A stretch of DNA of 39,115 bases from an uncultured Nitrosospira sp. (GCA_900696505.1 CAADGJ010000382.1:1-39115), one strand, 5' to 3'. Shown: positions 27,995 to 36,977, counted from the stretch's first letter. The notes: generated from the sequence alone by a model not told the origin. Numbers and translations are program-made.

Positions 27995-29430
27995 GTTGAG
28001 ACCTTCTGTTTGCCGAGATCCAGATATTCCTGCCGGGCCTGCCGATGATTCACGATAGGCTCCGGATAATCCGATCCGATGCGGCATCCGACGCGGATTT
28101 GTTCTTCTTGCGGCATGAGCTGCGGTTCATGAATCCATTTTGTCGGCACGGAAGTCAATTCCGGCACATAGCTTCGCAGATAATGCCCATCAGGATCGAA
28201 TTTTTCACTTTGGAGCGTCGGGTTAAAGATGCGATACCCCTGCATCGCATCCGTTCCGGTAGAGGCACACCACTGCCAGTTTCCGTTGTTGGCCGCCACA
28301 TCTCCATCCACCAGGTGCTGCATGAAGTATCGCTCGCCGCTTTGCCAATCGATCCGAAGATCCTTGACCAGGAACGACGCCACCACCATACGCACACGAT
28401 TATGCATCCAGCCTGTCTGATTCAATTGGCGCATGCCGGCATCCACAATCGGATATCCGGTACGGCCTTCACACCAGGCCGCAAAGAGCCGGTCGCGCTC
28501 AGGACCGGCAGGACGAGGAGCGGGAAGTCCCGGCTTGACCTTGAACGGCCCTTCGGTGACATGGGGAAAGGCCATCAGCACTTGCTGAAAAAATTCTCGC
28601 CAGACCAATTCGTCCATCCAGGTGAACACGTCGGGGCGGGATACCTGACCGCCTTTGGAGAGGGTCTGTAACGCGGCATGCACCATTGTCCGCGTCGAGA
28701 TCGTTCCGAATCGCAAATGAGGAGAAAGCTTCGACGTCCCGTCTTGCGCTGGAAGATTTCGTCCACTGACATAACTATGGACCGGCTTTTTCAAAAACCA
28801 CTGCAGTCTGGCTCGCGCCGCCTGTTCGCCTGGTTCGATCCACATCGGTACCGATTCGTAACCCAACTCCTGCACCGTGGGCCACGCCGACACCTTCATC
28901 GCTGTAGACGCCGCGGGGGATGACGGCACGGATAGGAGCGGTGGTGCAGCAGACCGCCACTGAGTCCACCAGCGATCACGATAGGCGCTATACCGTTGAA
29001 AGGGGTCACCGGTTAACCCCCGCACTTCTTCGGCTTCGAACACCACGTGGTCTTTGAAGGTCCTCACCAGACGGCCCTGCTGAGCCAGGCGCTGTTGCAC
29101 CGTACGATCGCGCGCGACCGCCGCCGGTTCGTAATCACGATTCCAATAGACGGCATCCACGGCACATTCCTGCACCGTGCGCAGCACCGTGTCAATCGGC
29201 TCACCCATTCGCCAGACAAGTGTCACACCCTGTTCCGCCAAGGAGCGGCGCAAATCCTCAAGACAGCCCAACATGAACCCCACGCAGACGGATCCGAACA
29301 CTTGGCTGGCCAGCAATGGTTCGTCGAACACAAAAAGTGGCACGATCTCTTTGCATTCCTTGCAAGCAGCCGAAAGAGCAGGGTTGTCGTGCAGCCTCAA
29401 GTCACGACGAAACCAGACCAACCCCCTCAT
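27991..29430 (-). CDS. phrB: Deoxyribodipyrimidine photolyase, class I
   Basis: GLVWFRRDLRLHDNPAL, LSPHLRFGTIS, PIVDAGMRQLNQTGWMHNRVRMVVASFLVKDL, DGDVAANNGNWQW. Confidence 0.95.
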   Translation of the reverse strand: MRGLVWFRRDLRLHDNPALSAACKECKEIVPLFVFDEPLLASQVFGSVCVGFMLGCLEDLRRSLAEQGVTLVWRMGEPIDTVLRTVQECAVDAVYWNRDYEPAAVARDRTVQQRLAQQGRLVRTFKDHVVFEAEEVRGLTGDPFQRYSAYRDRWWTQWRSAAPPLLSVPSSPAASTAMKVSAWPTVQELGYESVPMWIEPGEQAARARLQWFLKKPVHSYVSGRNLPAQDGTSKLSPHLRFGTISTRTMVHAALQTLSKGGQVSRPDVFTWMDELVWREFFQQVLMAFPHVTEGPFKVKPGLPAPRPAGPERDRLFAAWCEGRTGYPIVDAGMRQLNQTGWMHNRVRMVVASFLVKDLRIDWQSGERYFMQHLVDGDVAANNGNWQWCASTGTDAMQGYRIFNPTLQSEKFDPDGHYLRSYVPELTSVPTKWIHEPQLMPQEEQIRVGCRIGSDYPEPIVNHRQARQEYLDLGKQKVST

Positions 29431-29858
29431 AAATGAACCTCGCGAGACGAGGACGCTAGCCGCGTGTCCGGCGACAGCGGATCAACGAACAGCACTCGTC
29501 GCCAGGCCACATAGCAGAGAAACAGGGCCGTCGTGGCCATGAAACCCGTGCGCAGTTGGTGGAACCCGAATTGCCATTGATTCATCAGTTCACTGGTGAG
29601 GCCGAACCCCCCGTAGGCCATGGCCAATCCCCAGGCCCAGGGACGCAGAAAGATAAATCCGTAGCCGATCAAAAAATGGGCGGCCGGGGAATGCAGCTTC
29701 ACAACATAGGCCATCGGGCCGGTAATCGTCACGCCGAATAGTTTGAGCGCATAGGCGGGGAACCATTCAATGATGAGTACATCCAGCAGGCCCACCAGCA
29801 AAAAGAGCGCCCCGAATAATTTGATATCGATGCCGCGTTGACTCGTTTGCTGGATCAT
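29427..29858 (-). CDS. Small integral membrane protein, function unknown
   Basis: About four hydrophobic segments; 4-nt overlap with phrB; start set at MIQQTSQRG. Confidence 0.7.
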   Translation of the reverse strand: MIQQTSQRGIDIKLFGALFLLVGLLDVLIIEWFPAYALKLFGVTITGPMAYVVKLHSPAAHFLIGYGFIFLRPWAWGLAMAYGGFGLTSELMNQWQFGFHQLRTGFMATTALFLCYVAWRRVLFVDPLSPDTRLASSSREVHL

Positions 29859-29907
29859 GGTTCCAACCTCCTTACCTGGATACGTCATACCGTCAGGCTC
29901 CATCGCG

Positions 29908-30432
29908 TCACTGCACCCAGGCATCGGGGAATGCCTGCCACCAGGTCGTGGGATGCGCCTGTCGCCACTGAGTCTGTTCCTGCCAGAGGCGATCGGAGGC
30001 CGCCTTGTTCAACCGCACCGCCATCGCGGCGCTGACGTCAGACTGTTGGCGAACGCTGGTTTGGATCATTTCCTTCGCCATGCGTGCGAGACCACCGGGC
30101 GGATCGACGAGATCCTCGGTATGCCGGTACGCCAGGTTCAGATAGAGGTGCTCCACTGCCATCCAGCTTTCATCCTTGGACAGCTGTTCAAGATACGCGT
30201 CAATGGCCTGGTACACATAGGTCAACCGAACATAGGCCTCGACTGACGGGCGCTCCTGTAACGCCTGTTCACAACTCTCCAGCGCGCGACGATAGTCACC
30301 GGCCAGCAGATACAGCCCTGTTTTTTCGACCCCCGATAGCGTCGATGCCGGCGCGGGATTCGCCCGCACCTCGGTGAGGCATGTTCCCGAGACCATGAGA
30401 AGGCATCCGAGCAGGGTGATCATACGTTTCAC
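29908..30432 (-). CDS. Exported TPR-like hypothetical protein
   Basis: Signal peptide; GLYLLAGDYRRALESCEQALQERPS TPR-like. Confidence 0.65.
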   Translation of the reverse strand: MKRMITLLGCLLMVSGTCLTEVRANPAPASTLSGVEKTGLYLLAGDYRRALESCEQALQERPSVEAYVRLTYVYQAIDAYLEQLSKDESWMAVEHLYLNLAYRHTEDLVDPPGGLARMAKEMIQTSVRQQSDVSAAMAVRLNKAASDRLWQEQTQWRQAHPTTWWQAFPDAWVQ

Positions 30433-30439
30433 ACATCAC

Positions 30440-30925
30440 CTATTTGGCAGAGCCGCCATGTGATCCCATCTGCCCCTTGTACAGCGTCTGACCGGCCACC
30501 CGCGTCACGGCCACTTCGCGCACGGCAGTTTCTGCTTTGATTCCCAACCTGACAATCGTCCCCGGTTCGCCTCTCACCATCAAGGCCACCTGCTCATACG
30601 TCTTGCCGGTGACGACCGCACCGTCCACCGTGGTAATTTCATCCCCCGACTTGAGCCCGGCCTTCTCCGCCGGTCCATCCGGCAACACCTGTGCGATGTA
30701 CAACACCGCCGTGTCACCGACTCGCTCCGCTCCGACGTGCAACGAGACGCCGATGACGCCGTCCGGAATCGTGACCTCCAATCCATACGACCCTCCGGGA
30801 GTCCCGGACTTCTCATGTCCCTCCGCGGCCCAAGCCTTGCCGGTTCCCTCGGGCCACTGACTCAAACAGAGGCTCAAGACCCCGAGGGTGATCCATGCCG
30901 CCCTATACGTGTGTTTGCGCATCAT
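30440..30925 (-). CDS. Exported PDZ-domain protein
   Basis: IAQVLPDGPAEKAGLKSGDEITTVDGAVVTGKTYEQVALMVRGEPGT. Confidence 0.88.
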   Translation of the reverse strand: MMRKHTYRAAWITLGVLSLCLSQWPEGTGKAWAAEGHEKSGTPGGSYGLEVTIPDGVIGVSLHVGAERVGDTAVLYIAQVLPDGPAEKAGLKSGDEITTVDGAVVTGKTYEQVALMVRGEPGTIVRLGIKAETAVREVAVTRVAGQTLYKGQMGSHGGSAK

Positions 30926-30949
30926 GCACTCCCTTCTTCAGACCGACCG

Positions 30950-31426
30950 TTAAGAGGCCAACCCTACCAAGCACAGCCCTCCCAGGAGGACGAGCGAATT
31001 CAAATAGAGCGACCGCTGATGCAATCGCTCCCAAGAGGCCTTCAGAACCGGATCCACGGAACCACGACTTTCCTGTTCCTTAAGCTGATCTCTCATCGCA
31101 TTGCTCTGTGGGGTCAGTGGCGACCGGCAATAGGCTTCCGCCAGGAAGATGATCAGCCAGATACCACCCGCTGCCGACAGGCCCGGGCTGGCCCCACGAA
31201 TGACCAGGAGTGCGGTCACCGACACCAAACCACCGGCAGCCGCGCCCATTCCGAGGAGATAGTACGCAGGGAACAATTGCCGCACGACTTTCCCGAACTG
31301 CTCCGGGGCCAACTGCTTTGCCAGAACGGGAGCCACCACAAACGATAACAGCACCACCTTGCCCACCAGTATCGCCGCAGCCAGGCCGTGCAGATACTGC
31401 ATGATCGATTCAACGAGGAGGCTCAT
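30950..31426 (-). CDS. DUF4149-like membrane protein
   Basis: Four hydrophobic segments; family assignment from overall pattern. Confidence 0.6.
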   Translation of the reverse strand: MSLLVESIMQYLHGLAAAILVGKVVLLSFVVAPVLAKQLAPEQFGKVVRQLFPAYYLLGMGAAAGGLVSVTALLVIRGASPGLSAAGGIWLIIFLAEAYCRSPLTPQSNAMRDQLKEQESRGSVDPVLKASWERLHQRSLYLNSLVLLGGLCLVGLAS

Positions 31427-32340
31427 GCCCGCTGTTCCTTTGTCATAATCGCGCGCAAAGCCGGTTCCAGTGTCGGATATCGAAACCTGTAGCCCCCTGC
31501 TTGTGCCTTAGCCGGGTCGACGCGTTGTCCGGTTGTCATCAACGTTCCGAGCTCTCCCAAACCCAGACGCAATGCCAGCCCAGGAACCGGCAACCACGAT
31601 GGCCGGTGCAAGACCTTGCCCAGGATGCCGCAGAAGGCCTTCATCGTTTCCGGCCCAGGCGCAACCGCATTCACGGGACCGGAAACCTCCGGCGACTGCA
31701 GAGCCCACTGCACCAAGCCGATGAGATCGGCCCGGTGAATCCAGGAGACCCACTGCGTCCCAGGCAAGACCGGACCTCCCGCAAACAAACGGAACGGCAG
31801 CATCATTTTCGGCAATGCCCCGCCATCCCGTTCCAGAACCATCCCCGTCCGTAGAAGCACGACCCGGGTGCCGAACTGGCCGGCCCGGAGGGCCTCGGCT
31901 TCCCAGGCTGCGGATAATTGAGCGAGAAATCCCTCACCGAGCGGGGATCGCTCATCTAAGACCCGATCATCCTGGGGGCCGTAGTAGCCGATGCCCGAGG
32001 CGCTGATCAGCACAGGGAGCGGTCGAGGCCTGGTTGCTATCGCATCCACCAGCGATCTGGTGGCGAAAATACGGCTCTCGACGAGAATCCGCTTGCGGGC
32101 GCTTGTCCACCGTCCTTCCGCAATCGGCTCGCCCGCTAAATTGACCACCGCATCCGCCCCAGCGACCGCGTCCTGCCAGGCGCCGACTGACCGCGCATCC
32201 CACTCCACATAGCGTACCTTCGACTGCGTGGGGGAATGTGACTTGCGGCTCAGCACCACGACGTCGTGACCCGCATGCGACATTTCTTCCACGAGCGCAT
32301 GGCCGATGAAGCCTGTCCCTCCGGTGACGACAATGTTCAT
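31423..32340 (-). CDS. TIGR01777 family NAD-dependent epimerase (YfcH-like)
   Basis: MNIVVTGGTGFIGHALVEEM, DAVVNLAGEPIAEGRWT, ISASGIGYYGPQDD, ATG/stop overlap with the DUF4149 gene. Confidence 0.92.
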   Translation of the reverse strand: MNIVVTGGTGFIGHALVEEMSHAGHDVVVLSRKSHSPTQSKVRYVEWDARSVGAWQDAVAGADAVVNLAGEPIAEGRWTSARKRILVESRIFATRSLVDAIATRPRPLPVLISASGIGYYGPQDDRVLDERSPLGEGFLAQLSAAWEAEALRAGQFGTRVVLLRTGMVLERDGGALPKMMLPFRLFAGGPVLPGTQWVSWIHRADLIGLVQWALQSPEVSGPVNAVAPGPETMKAFCGILGKVLHRPSWLPVPGLALRLGLGELGTLMTTGQRVDPAKAQAGGYRFRYPTLEPALRAIMTKEQRA

Positions 32341-32370
32341 GTGGGAGCCTCCAATTCCGGCAGTCGTTCG

Positions 32371-32724
32371 CTACGGGGCGCGATCGGCGCCAGTCTCCGA
32401 GTCCTTTCCTTTATCCGTTGCCGCCTCGCGATGAGACGACTTCTTCGACGCACCGCCATTCGAAACAGCCGTCACACGCTGACTGAACTTCCGCTCTTTC
32501 GTACCATACAGCAAATTGGGAGGCGGACTATGCCGATTCTTGAGGATCACGGGATCCAGCACTTCGCCACACATGGCGCAATGCCACGCCGTAATATCGA
32601 TTTGGCCTGTATCATCCAGGAGATCAATATAATGCTGCGTCAATAATAACCCTCCGCAACGGGGACAGACGTGCTTGCCCGGCTGGGGAGGCATAAATGA
32701 TTCTGGTGTCCCATGTGTGTCCAT
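32371..32724 (-). CDS. Zinc-ribbon protein, paralogue of the 36555 protein
   Basis: CPRCGGLLLTQHYIDLLDDTGQIDITAWHCAMCGEVLDPVILKNRH; start set at MDTHGTPES. Confidence 0.65.
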   Translation of the reverse strand: MDTHGTPESFMPPQPGKHVCPRCGGLLLTQHYIDLLDDTGQIDITAWHCAMCGEVLDPVILKNRHSPPPNLLYGTKERKFSQRVTAVSNGGASKKSSHREAATDKGKDSETGADRAP

Positions 32725-32818
32725 TGGAACCCCCGACTTCGATATAAATAATCGTCCGCACCGTACCTTTCGCTGGTGTGTTGGCATTCCGCTCCGACAT
32801 ACGTGGCCACTCGTGGCA

Positions 32819-32950
32819 CTAGCGGACACGAGGATGCTCCCGGCTCGATCGCCTCACCATGACGTAGGCCGGGCGCCGCAGGCGCACATACAGCACCGCA
32901 CCGATACTGACCACGAAGGCCGCCATACCCAAGATCATTTCCTGTGTCAT
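32819..32950 (-). CDS. Small single-TM protein (43 aa)
   Basis: MTQEMILGMAAFVVSIGAVLYVRLRRPAYVMVRR... preceded by AAGGAGG ribosome-binding site. Confidence 0.5.
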   Translation of the reverse strand: MTQEMILGMAAFVVSIGAVLYVRLRRPAYVMVRRSSREHPRVR

Positions 32951-33134
32951 GCCTACCTCCTTCATCCCGCTGTTCGAAACGCCCGTTCCTGCACCCCTCT
33001 GGTGGTTCGCTGAGGGGACAGGTGCCTCCAAAGGAAGCACCCATCCGCCTCAACGGGAGGCCGCGTGCGGAGTCGCGGTACCTCCATGCTCACCACAGTT
33101 CTCGTTTCAACGAATGCCCCCATGAACCCATCGC

Positions 33135-33998
33135 CTACCTGGCTTTCGGCTCCGCGCCGGATGCGTCCTGGTGAGCCTGATCGTCAAGGCTCCGCACACA
33201 GCGAAACCCTGTCCCGTGTGTTTGAAGCGCGAATCCTCCCCGGCCCCGTGCCGTCGCGGTGATGTCTGAATGCGGGCTGTGCCAGGATCCTCCTCGAATC
33301 ACACGCACGATACCTTTGTCTGGTCCCTGGGGATTTTTTGTCGGAGCATTCGCGTAGTAATCCGGGTCATACCAGTCTTGAACCCACTCCCGGGCGTTGC
33401 CCGACATATCCTTGATCCCGTACGGAGAATCGCCAGCCGGCAAGGCCCCCACAGGGTGAAGCGTCTTGTCCTCCACCCACTCGCGGTCGTAGTTAGCTCG
33501 CTTCGACGTCGGCGTGTCCTCTCCCCACGGAAAGGTCCGGCCATCGGTTCCACGTGCGGCCTTTTCCCACTCCGCTTCCGTGGGCAATCGTTTCTTGGCC
33601 CAGGCGCAATAGGCCTTCGCGTCATACCATGTGACCTGCACGACCGGCAGTTGTTCGATTCCCTTGGCCGACACCAGCACACCGGTTCCGTAGGGATTGG
33701 GCGGACTCCGGTGGCCTGTGGTCGTGACGAATGTCATGTACCGTTCATTCGTGACTTCCACTTCGTCCATGGCGAAGGCATCCACCTGCACAGTGCGTTG
33801 CGGCCATTCGTCGGCCCTCCCTTTCGGGCTCTGCGTGCCCATCAAGAACGGTCCGGCCGGAATGGTTACCATGAGAACCGGATCCAGCTCTTTGACAGCC
33901 GGCGCCGCAAACACAGGGGACAGCGCGAGCGTACAGCCGGCCGCCAACAGGCCCGCATATCCCCATCTGGTACGTCTCCTGGTCACACCTTGTGTCAT
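33135..33998 (-). CDS. SUMF1/FGE-fold exported protein (copy 3, without C-terminal extension)
   Basis: MVTIPAGPFLMGTQ, LPTEAEWEKAARG, GNAREWVQDWYDPDYY, RVIRGGSWHSPHSD, GFRCVRS. Confidence 0.88.
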   Translation of the reverse strand: MTQGVTRRRTRWGYAGLLAAGCTLALSPVFAAPAVKELDPVLMVTIPAGPFLMGTQSPKGRADEWPQRTVQVDAFAMDEVEVTNERYMTFVTTTGHRSPPNPYGTGVLVSAKGIEQLPVVQVTWYDAKAYCAWAKKRLPTEAEWEKAARGTDGRTFPWGEDTPTSKRANYDREWVEDKTLHPVGALPAGDSPYGIKDMSGNAREWVQDWYDPDYYANAPTKNPQGPDKGIVRVIRGGSWHSPHSDITATARGRGGFALQTHGTGFRCVRSLDDQAHQDASGAEPKAR

Positions 33999-34363
33999 TT
34001 CTTCTGCTCCTTGCTCCCCTCTATTGCCCGTTCCGTGTGAGTCTTGATCTGCGCGACGAGCTTTTCCACCGCACCTGCGTCGCCACGGTCGGCCGCTTCC
34101 TGCGCTTTGGTCACGAGGGTTCTCGCTTCATGCAAATGTTGTTCGATTTGTGCTTGCAGATCGGGTGACGCCACGGTTCCCCCCAGCGCCGCACGATGGT
34201 ACACCTCCCAGGCGTGATCCACGCTGTGCTCCGCCTCATGCACCAGTTGCACCTTCTCCGGATGAGTGTGGCGGCTGGCGTCAATCGGCCCTGCCTGAAG
34301 TTCCATCGCGGATAGCAGCGCCGCCAACCCACCGATGATTGTGACAATTGTCCTGTGCCTCAT
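33995..34363 (-). CDS. SmbP-like His-containing periplasmic protein
   Basis: Signal peptide then helical HTHPEKVQLVHEAEHSVDHAWEVYH..IEQHLHEARTLVTKAQEAADRG; resembles SmbP of Nitrosomonas in pattern. ATGA overlap with the downstream SUMF1 gene. Confidence 0.5.
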   Translation of the reverse strand: MRHRTIVTIIGGLAALLSAMELQAGPIDASRHTHPEKVQLVHEAEHSVDHAWEVYHRAALGGTVASPDLQAQIEQHLHEARTLVTKAQEAADRGDAGAVEKLVAQIKTHTERAIEGSKEQKK

Positions 34364-34416
34364 ACCTCTGCCTCCGTCATAGGAAACTCTCGGGTGCGAT
34401 AGACCTCCGTCCGACA

Positions 34417-35475
34417 TTACGGACGTTTCATCGATTGTTCGATGAGGGGTCGCAACTCCAACAGCTCGACATTCACGGGATCCATGGCCAATCCACGGCC
34501 CACTGCTTGTTGCGCCTCGTCGAAACGTTCCCGGCCCATCTCCACCAATGCCGTGATGTAACTATCCCGGATACGCTGCTCCCAGTCTGCTGGCGCCGTC
34601 TTGGCACATCGGAAGCCAAGCCCCACGCCGTAGCTGTTGTTGAGAGGATGGTTCCAGAAGCGATGCGTCGAGCGGATCGTGCCTTCCGGTGCTATCCAGG
34701 AACCGCCGCGAATCACACGCTTCTCGCCAACCGTCAGCCGATCCACATAGGTTCCGGTGCCACCAAGCCACAAGGGTTTTTCCGGGCCAGTGGGGTTCAC
34801 CATCGTTTCCAATCGTCCGTAATATTTCGGGTCGTACCAGTCGGCCACCCACTCAAAGACATTGCCCGCCATGTTGTACACGCCGTAATAGCTGGCGCCC
34901 TCAGGATGGGCATCCACCGGCTGGGTGGCGTTATGGTGCCGATCATAGTTCGCTTTATTCGAGTCGAAGTCGTTGCCCCATGGGTAGAGATTGCCGTTGG
35001 GACCACGAGCCGCCTTTTCCCACTCTGCCTCCGTCGGGAGCCGCTTGCCGCGATACTCGCAATAGGTTTTCGCGTCGATCCAGTTGACCCCGACCACAGG
35101 CTGTTGAGGCTTGTTCAATCGCGGATCGTCCCAATAGGCCGGAGCGGGGTGGCCGGTCGCCTTGATGAATTCGCCGTAGTCTTTATTTGACACCTCGTAC
35201 TTATCGATCAGATAGGAGTCCAGGAATACCGTGTGCGCAGGTCCTTCGTCGTGGAAGGCCTCCGCTGACCACGGCATGCTCATTCGCTTGTCGTACAGGG
35301 AAAGTCGACGGGTCGGTGCGGCCGCTTCCGTCCTGTCCAGTCCCATGATGGATGGGCCTTGTCCCACGTACACCATATCCTTCGGAATCTCGGCCTCGTG
35401 CGCCTGAGCGACAGAAGCCCCTGCGATGATCCCCATGACGAGTCCCGCCCTGACTACCGTTCCCATGACAGTCAT
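34417..35475 (-). CDS. SUMF1/FGE-fold exported protein (copy 2)
   Basis: LPTEAEWEKAARG, GNVFEWVADWYDPKYY, RVIRGGSWIAPEGT, GLGFRCAK; C-terminal helical extension; GGAGGAGG upstream. Confidence 0.9.
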   Translation of the reverse strand: MTVMGTVVRAGLVMGIIAGASVAQAHEAEIPKDMVYVGQGPSIMGLDRTEAAAPTRRLSLYDKRMSMPWSAEAFHDEGPAHTVFLDSYLIDKYEVSNKDYGEFIKATGHPAPAYWDDPRLNKPQQPVVGVNWIDAKTYCEYRGKRLPTEAEWEKAARGPNGNLYPWGNDFDSNKANYDRHHNATQPVDAHPEGASYYGVYNMAGNVFEWVADWYDPKYYGRLETMVNPTGPEKPLWLGGTGTYVDRLTVGEKRVIRGGSWIAPEGTIRSTHRFWNHPLNNSYGVGLGFRCAKTAPADWEQRIRDSYITALVEMGRERFDEAQQAVGRGLAMDPVNVELLELRPLIEQSMKRP

Positions 35476-35541
35476 GCCGCACCTCCTCCTGCTGAAGGTC
35501 CGACAGGGAGGTGGTCATCCCACCTCCTCTGCGGCCAGCAT

Positions 35542-36504
35542 TTACTTCTTCATCGACTTCTGAATAAGCTCACGTGTTGCCAGGTATTCTTTATTGTTCG
35601 GATCCGCAGCCAGGGCCTTCTCGATGGAGGCCATCGCATCTGCGTTCTTCTCCGCACCCATGCCCACGAGTGCCTGAATGAAGGCATCGCGTCCGGCCTG
35701 GGCCGCTTCCTCCGACACCGCGGTCACCGACTTCGCGCAGCGGAAGCCAAGTCCAACGCCGTAGGAGTTATTCTCCGGCTGATTCCAGAATCGATGGCTG
35801 GTGTGCAATGAGGTTTCCGGAGCGAGCCATGATCCGCCACGCAAAACTTTGACCGGGCCTTGATTGGCAAAGTTGTAGCCCTTGTCCGCGCCCTTCGGGT
35901 TCAATGCGTTGCTGGTCTTGTAGTATTTGGGGTCATACCAGTCGTCGACCCACTCAAAGACGTTACCGGCCATGTTGTAGACGCCGTACCCGCTCACGCC
36001 CTCAGGATAGGAATCGACCGGCATCGTGCGGCCCACGTTCTGTCCATAGTTGGCTTTCTTCGGATCGAGGTGATGCCCCCACGGATAATGGTTATCGCCT
36101 TCCGGCCCCTTCGCGGCCTTTTCCCATTCCGCTTCGGTGGGCAAGCGCTTGCCGTCCCACTTGCAGAACGCATTCGCATCCGTCCAGCTCACTCCGACCA
36201 CCGGCTGTTCCGGCTTGCTCAGACGGGGATCATCCCAATAGGCCGGGGCGGGGTGGCCCGTGGCTCGCATGAATTCCTTGTAGCGTGCATTCGAAGCTTC
36301 AAACTTGTCGATCAGGTAGGCATCGAGCACCACCTGGTGCCGCACCTCATCCGAATGTTCATTGCTGCCCATGGTGAATTCACCCTTCGGGACAAGCACC
36401 ATGTCCTTGTTCTCGTTGCTGGCATCTGCGGCAATGGCGAAGGATGTCGCCCCCGCCACCAGCAGCACTCCTATTCCCATCTGAACCTTGATATGACTCC
36501 GCAT
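35542..36504 (-). CDS. SUMF1/FGE-fold exported protein (copy 1)
   Basis: MVLVPKGEFTMGSNEH, LPTEAEWEKAAKG, GNVFEWVDDWYDPKYY, VLRGGSWLAPETS; start set at MRSHIKVQ with AAGGAGG upstream. Confidence 0.9.
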   Translation of the reverse strand: MRSHIKVQMGIGVLLVAGATSFAIAADASNENKDMVLVPKGEFTMGSNEHSDEVRHQVVLDAYLIDKFEASNARYKEFMRATGHPAPAYWDDPRLSKPEQPVVGVSWTDANAFCKWDGKRLPTEAEWEKAAKGPEGDNHYPWGHHLDPKKANYGQNVGRTMPVDSYPEGVSGYGVYNMAGNVFEWVDDWYDPKYYKTSNALNPKGADKGYNFANQGPVKVLRGGSWLAPETSLHTSHRFWNQPENNSYGVGLGFRCAKSVTAVSEEAAQAGRDAFIQALVGMGAEKNADAMASIEKALAADPNNKEYLATRELIQKSMKK

Positions 36505-36554
36505 GTGAAACCTCCTTGGTTGTGAACAGTCGACTCGTGTGACCATGAAGGCCG

Positions 36555-36851
36555 CTACACAGAGGGCTGTCTGTGCAACGCCTGGTTCAGCGCATTCATC
36601 TCCCGGCCTGCGCCAGCCGATTGCTGCAGATGACGATTCCAGCGAATAACCGGGTCGACCACGTCCCCGCATTGCACGCATCGGCGGGTGGGGCAATCGA
36701 GCCCGTCTTTGCCGCTGAGAAGATCCGTGCAGAAATCACGAACCATCAGTCCGCCGCACCGGGTGCAATTCGAGTCCTGCCAAAAGCTCGAACGATCGAT
36801 TCGCCTCTCGTGTTGCTCTGCCTGTCCTTGCAATGCGTTCGTGGTTGCCAT
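36555..36851 (-). CDS. Zinc-ribbon protein, first gene of the minus-strand array
   Basis: CTRCGGLMVRDFCTDLLSGKDGLDCPTRRCVQCGDVVDPVIRWNRH; GGAG six bases before ATG at 36851. Confidence 0.65.
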   Translation of the reverse strand: MATTNALQGQAEQHERRIDRSSFWQDSNCTRCGGLMVRDFCTDLLSGKDGLDCPTRRCVQCGDVVDPVIRWNRHLQQSAGAGREMNALNQALHRQPSV

Positions 36852-36870
36852 GGTCACTCCTGCCTAGTTA

Positions 36871-36964
36871 TGTCCAATGTTTGCATCGACTATGTCTAAT
36901 GTTTAAACTATTCTGTCCAATGTGTCAATAGTTATTATTTAAAATATTTGACAAACATTGGACA
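36871..36964. repeat. Operator-like repeat cluster: three direct and one inverted copy of TGTCCAATGTTT
   Basis: TGTCCAATGTTT 36871-36882; TGTCTAATGTTT 36893-36904; TGTCCAATGTGT 36914-36925; AAACATTGGACA 36953-36964 (perfect reverse complement of copy 1). Confidence 0.85.
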
Positions 36965-36977
36965 TTGAACATATACT
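36948..36977 (+). promoter_or_regulatory. Promoter of the MerR/B12 regulator
   Basis: TTGACA 36948-36953, 18-bp spacer, TATACT 36972-36977. Confidence 0.75.

Noticed and set aside
33135-36504. Canonical formylglycine-generating enzymes
   Set aside because: Expected active-site Cys residues are absent and no sulfatase is present in the window.
33270-36525. Long plus-strand ORFs (33270..34040, 34348..35190, 35860..36525)
   Set aside because: All antisense to the SUMF1-fold genes and mutually similar only because the SUMF1 genes are paralogous; shadow frames.
36871-36925. CRISPR-like array
   Set aside because: Repeats are only 12 bp with about 10-bp gaps; this fits an operator array, not CRISPR. 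No cas genes in the window.
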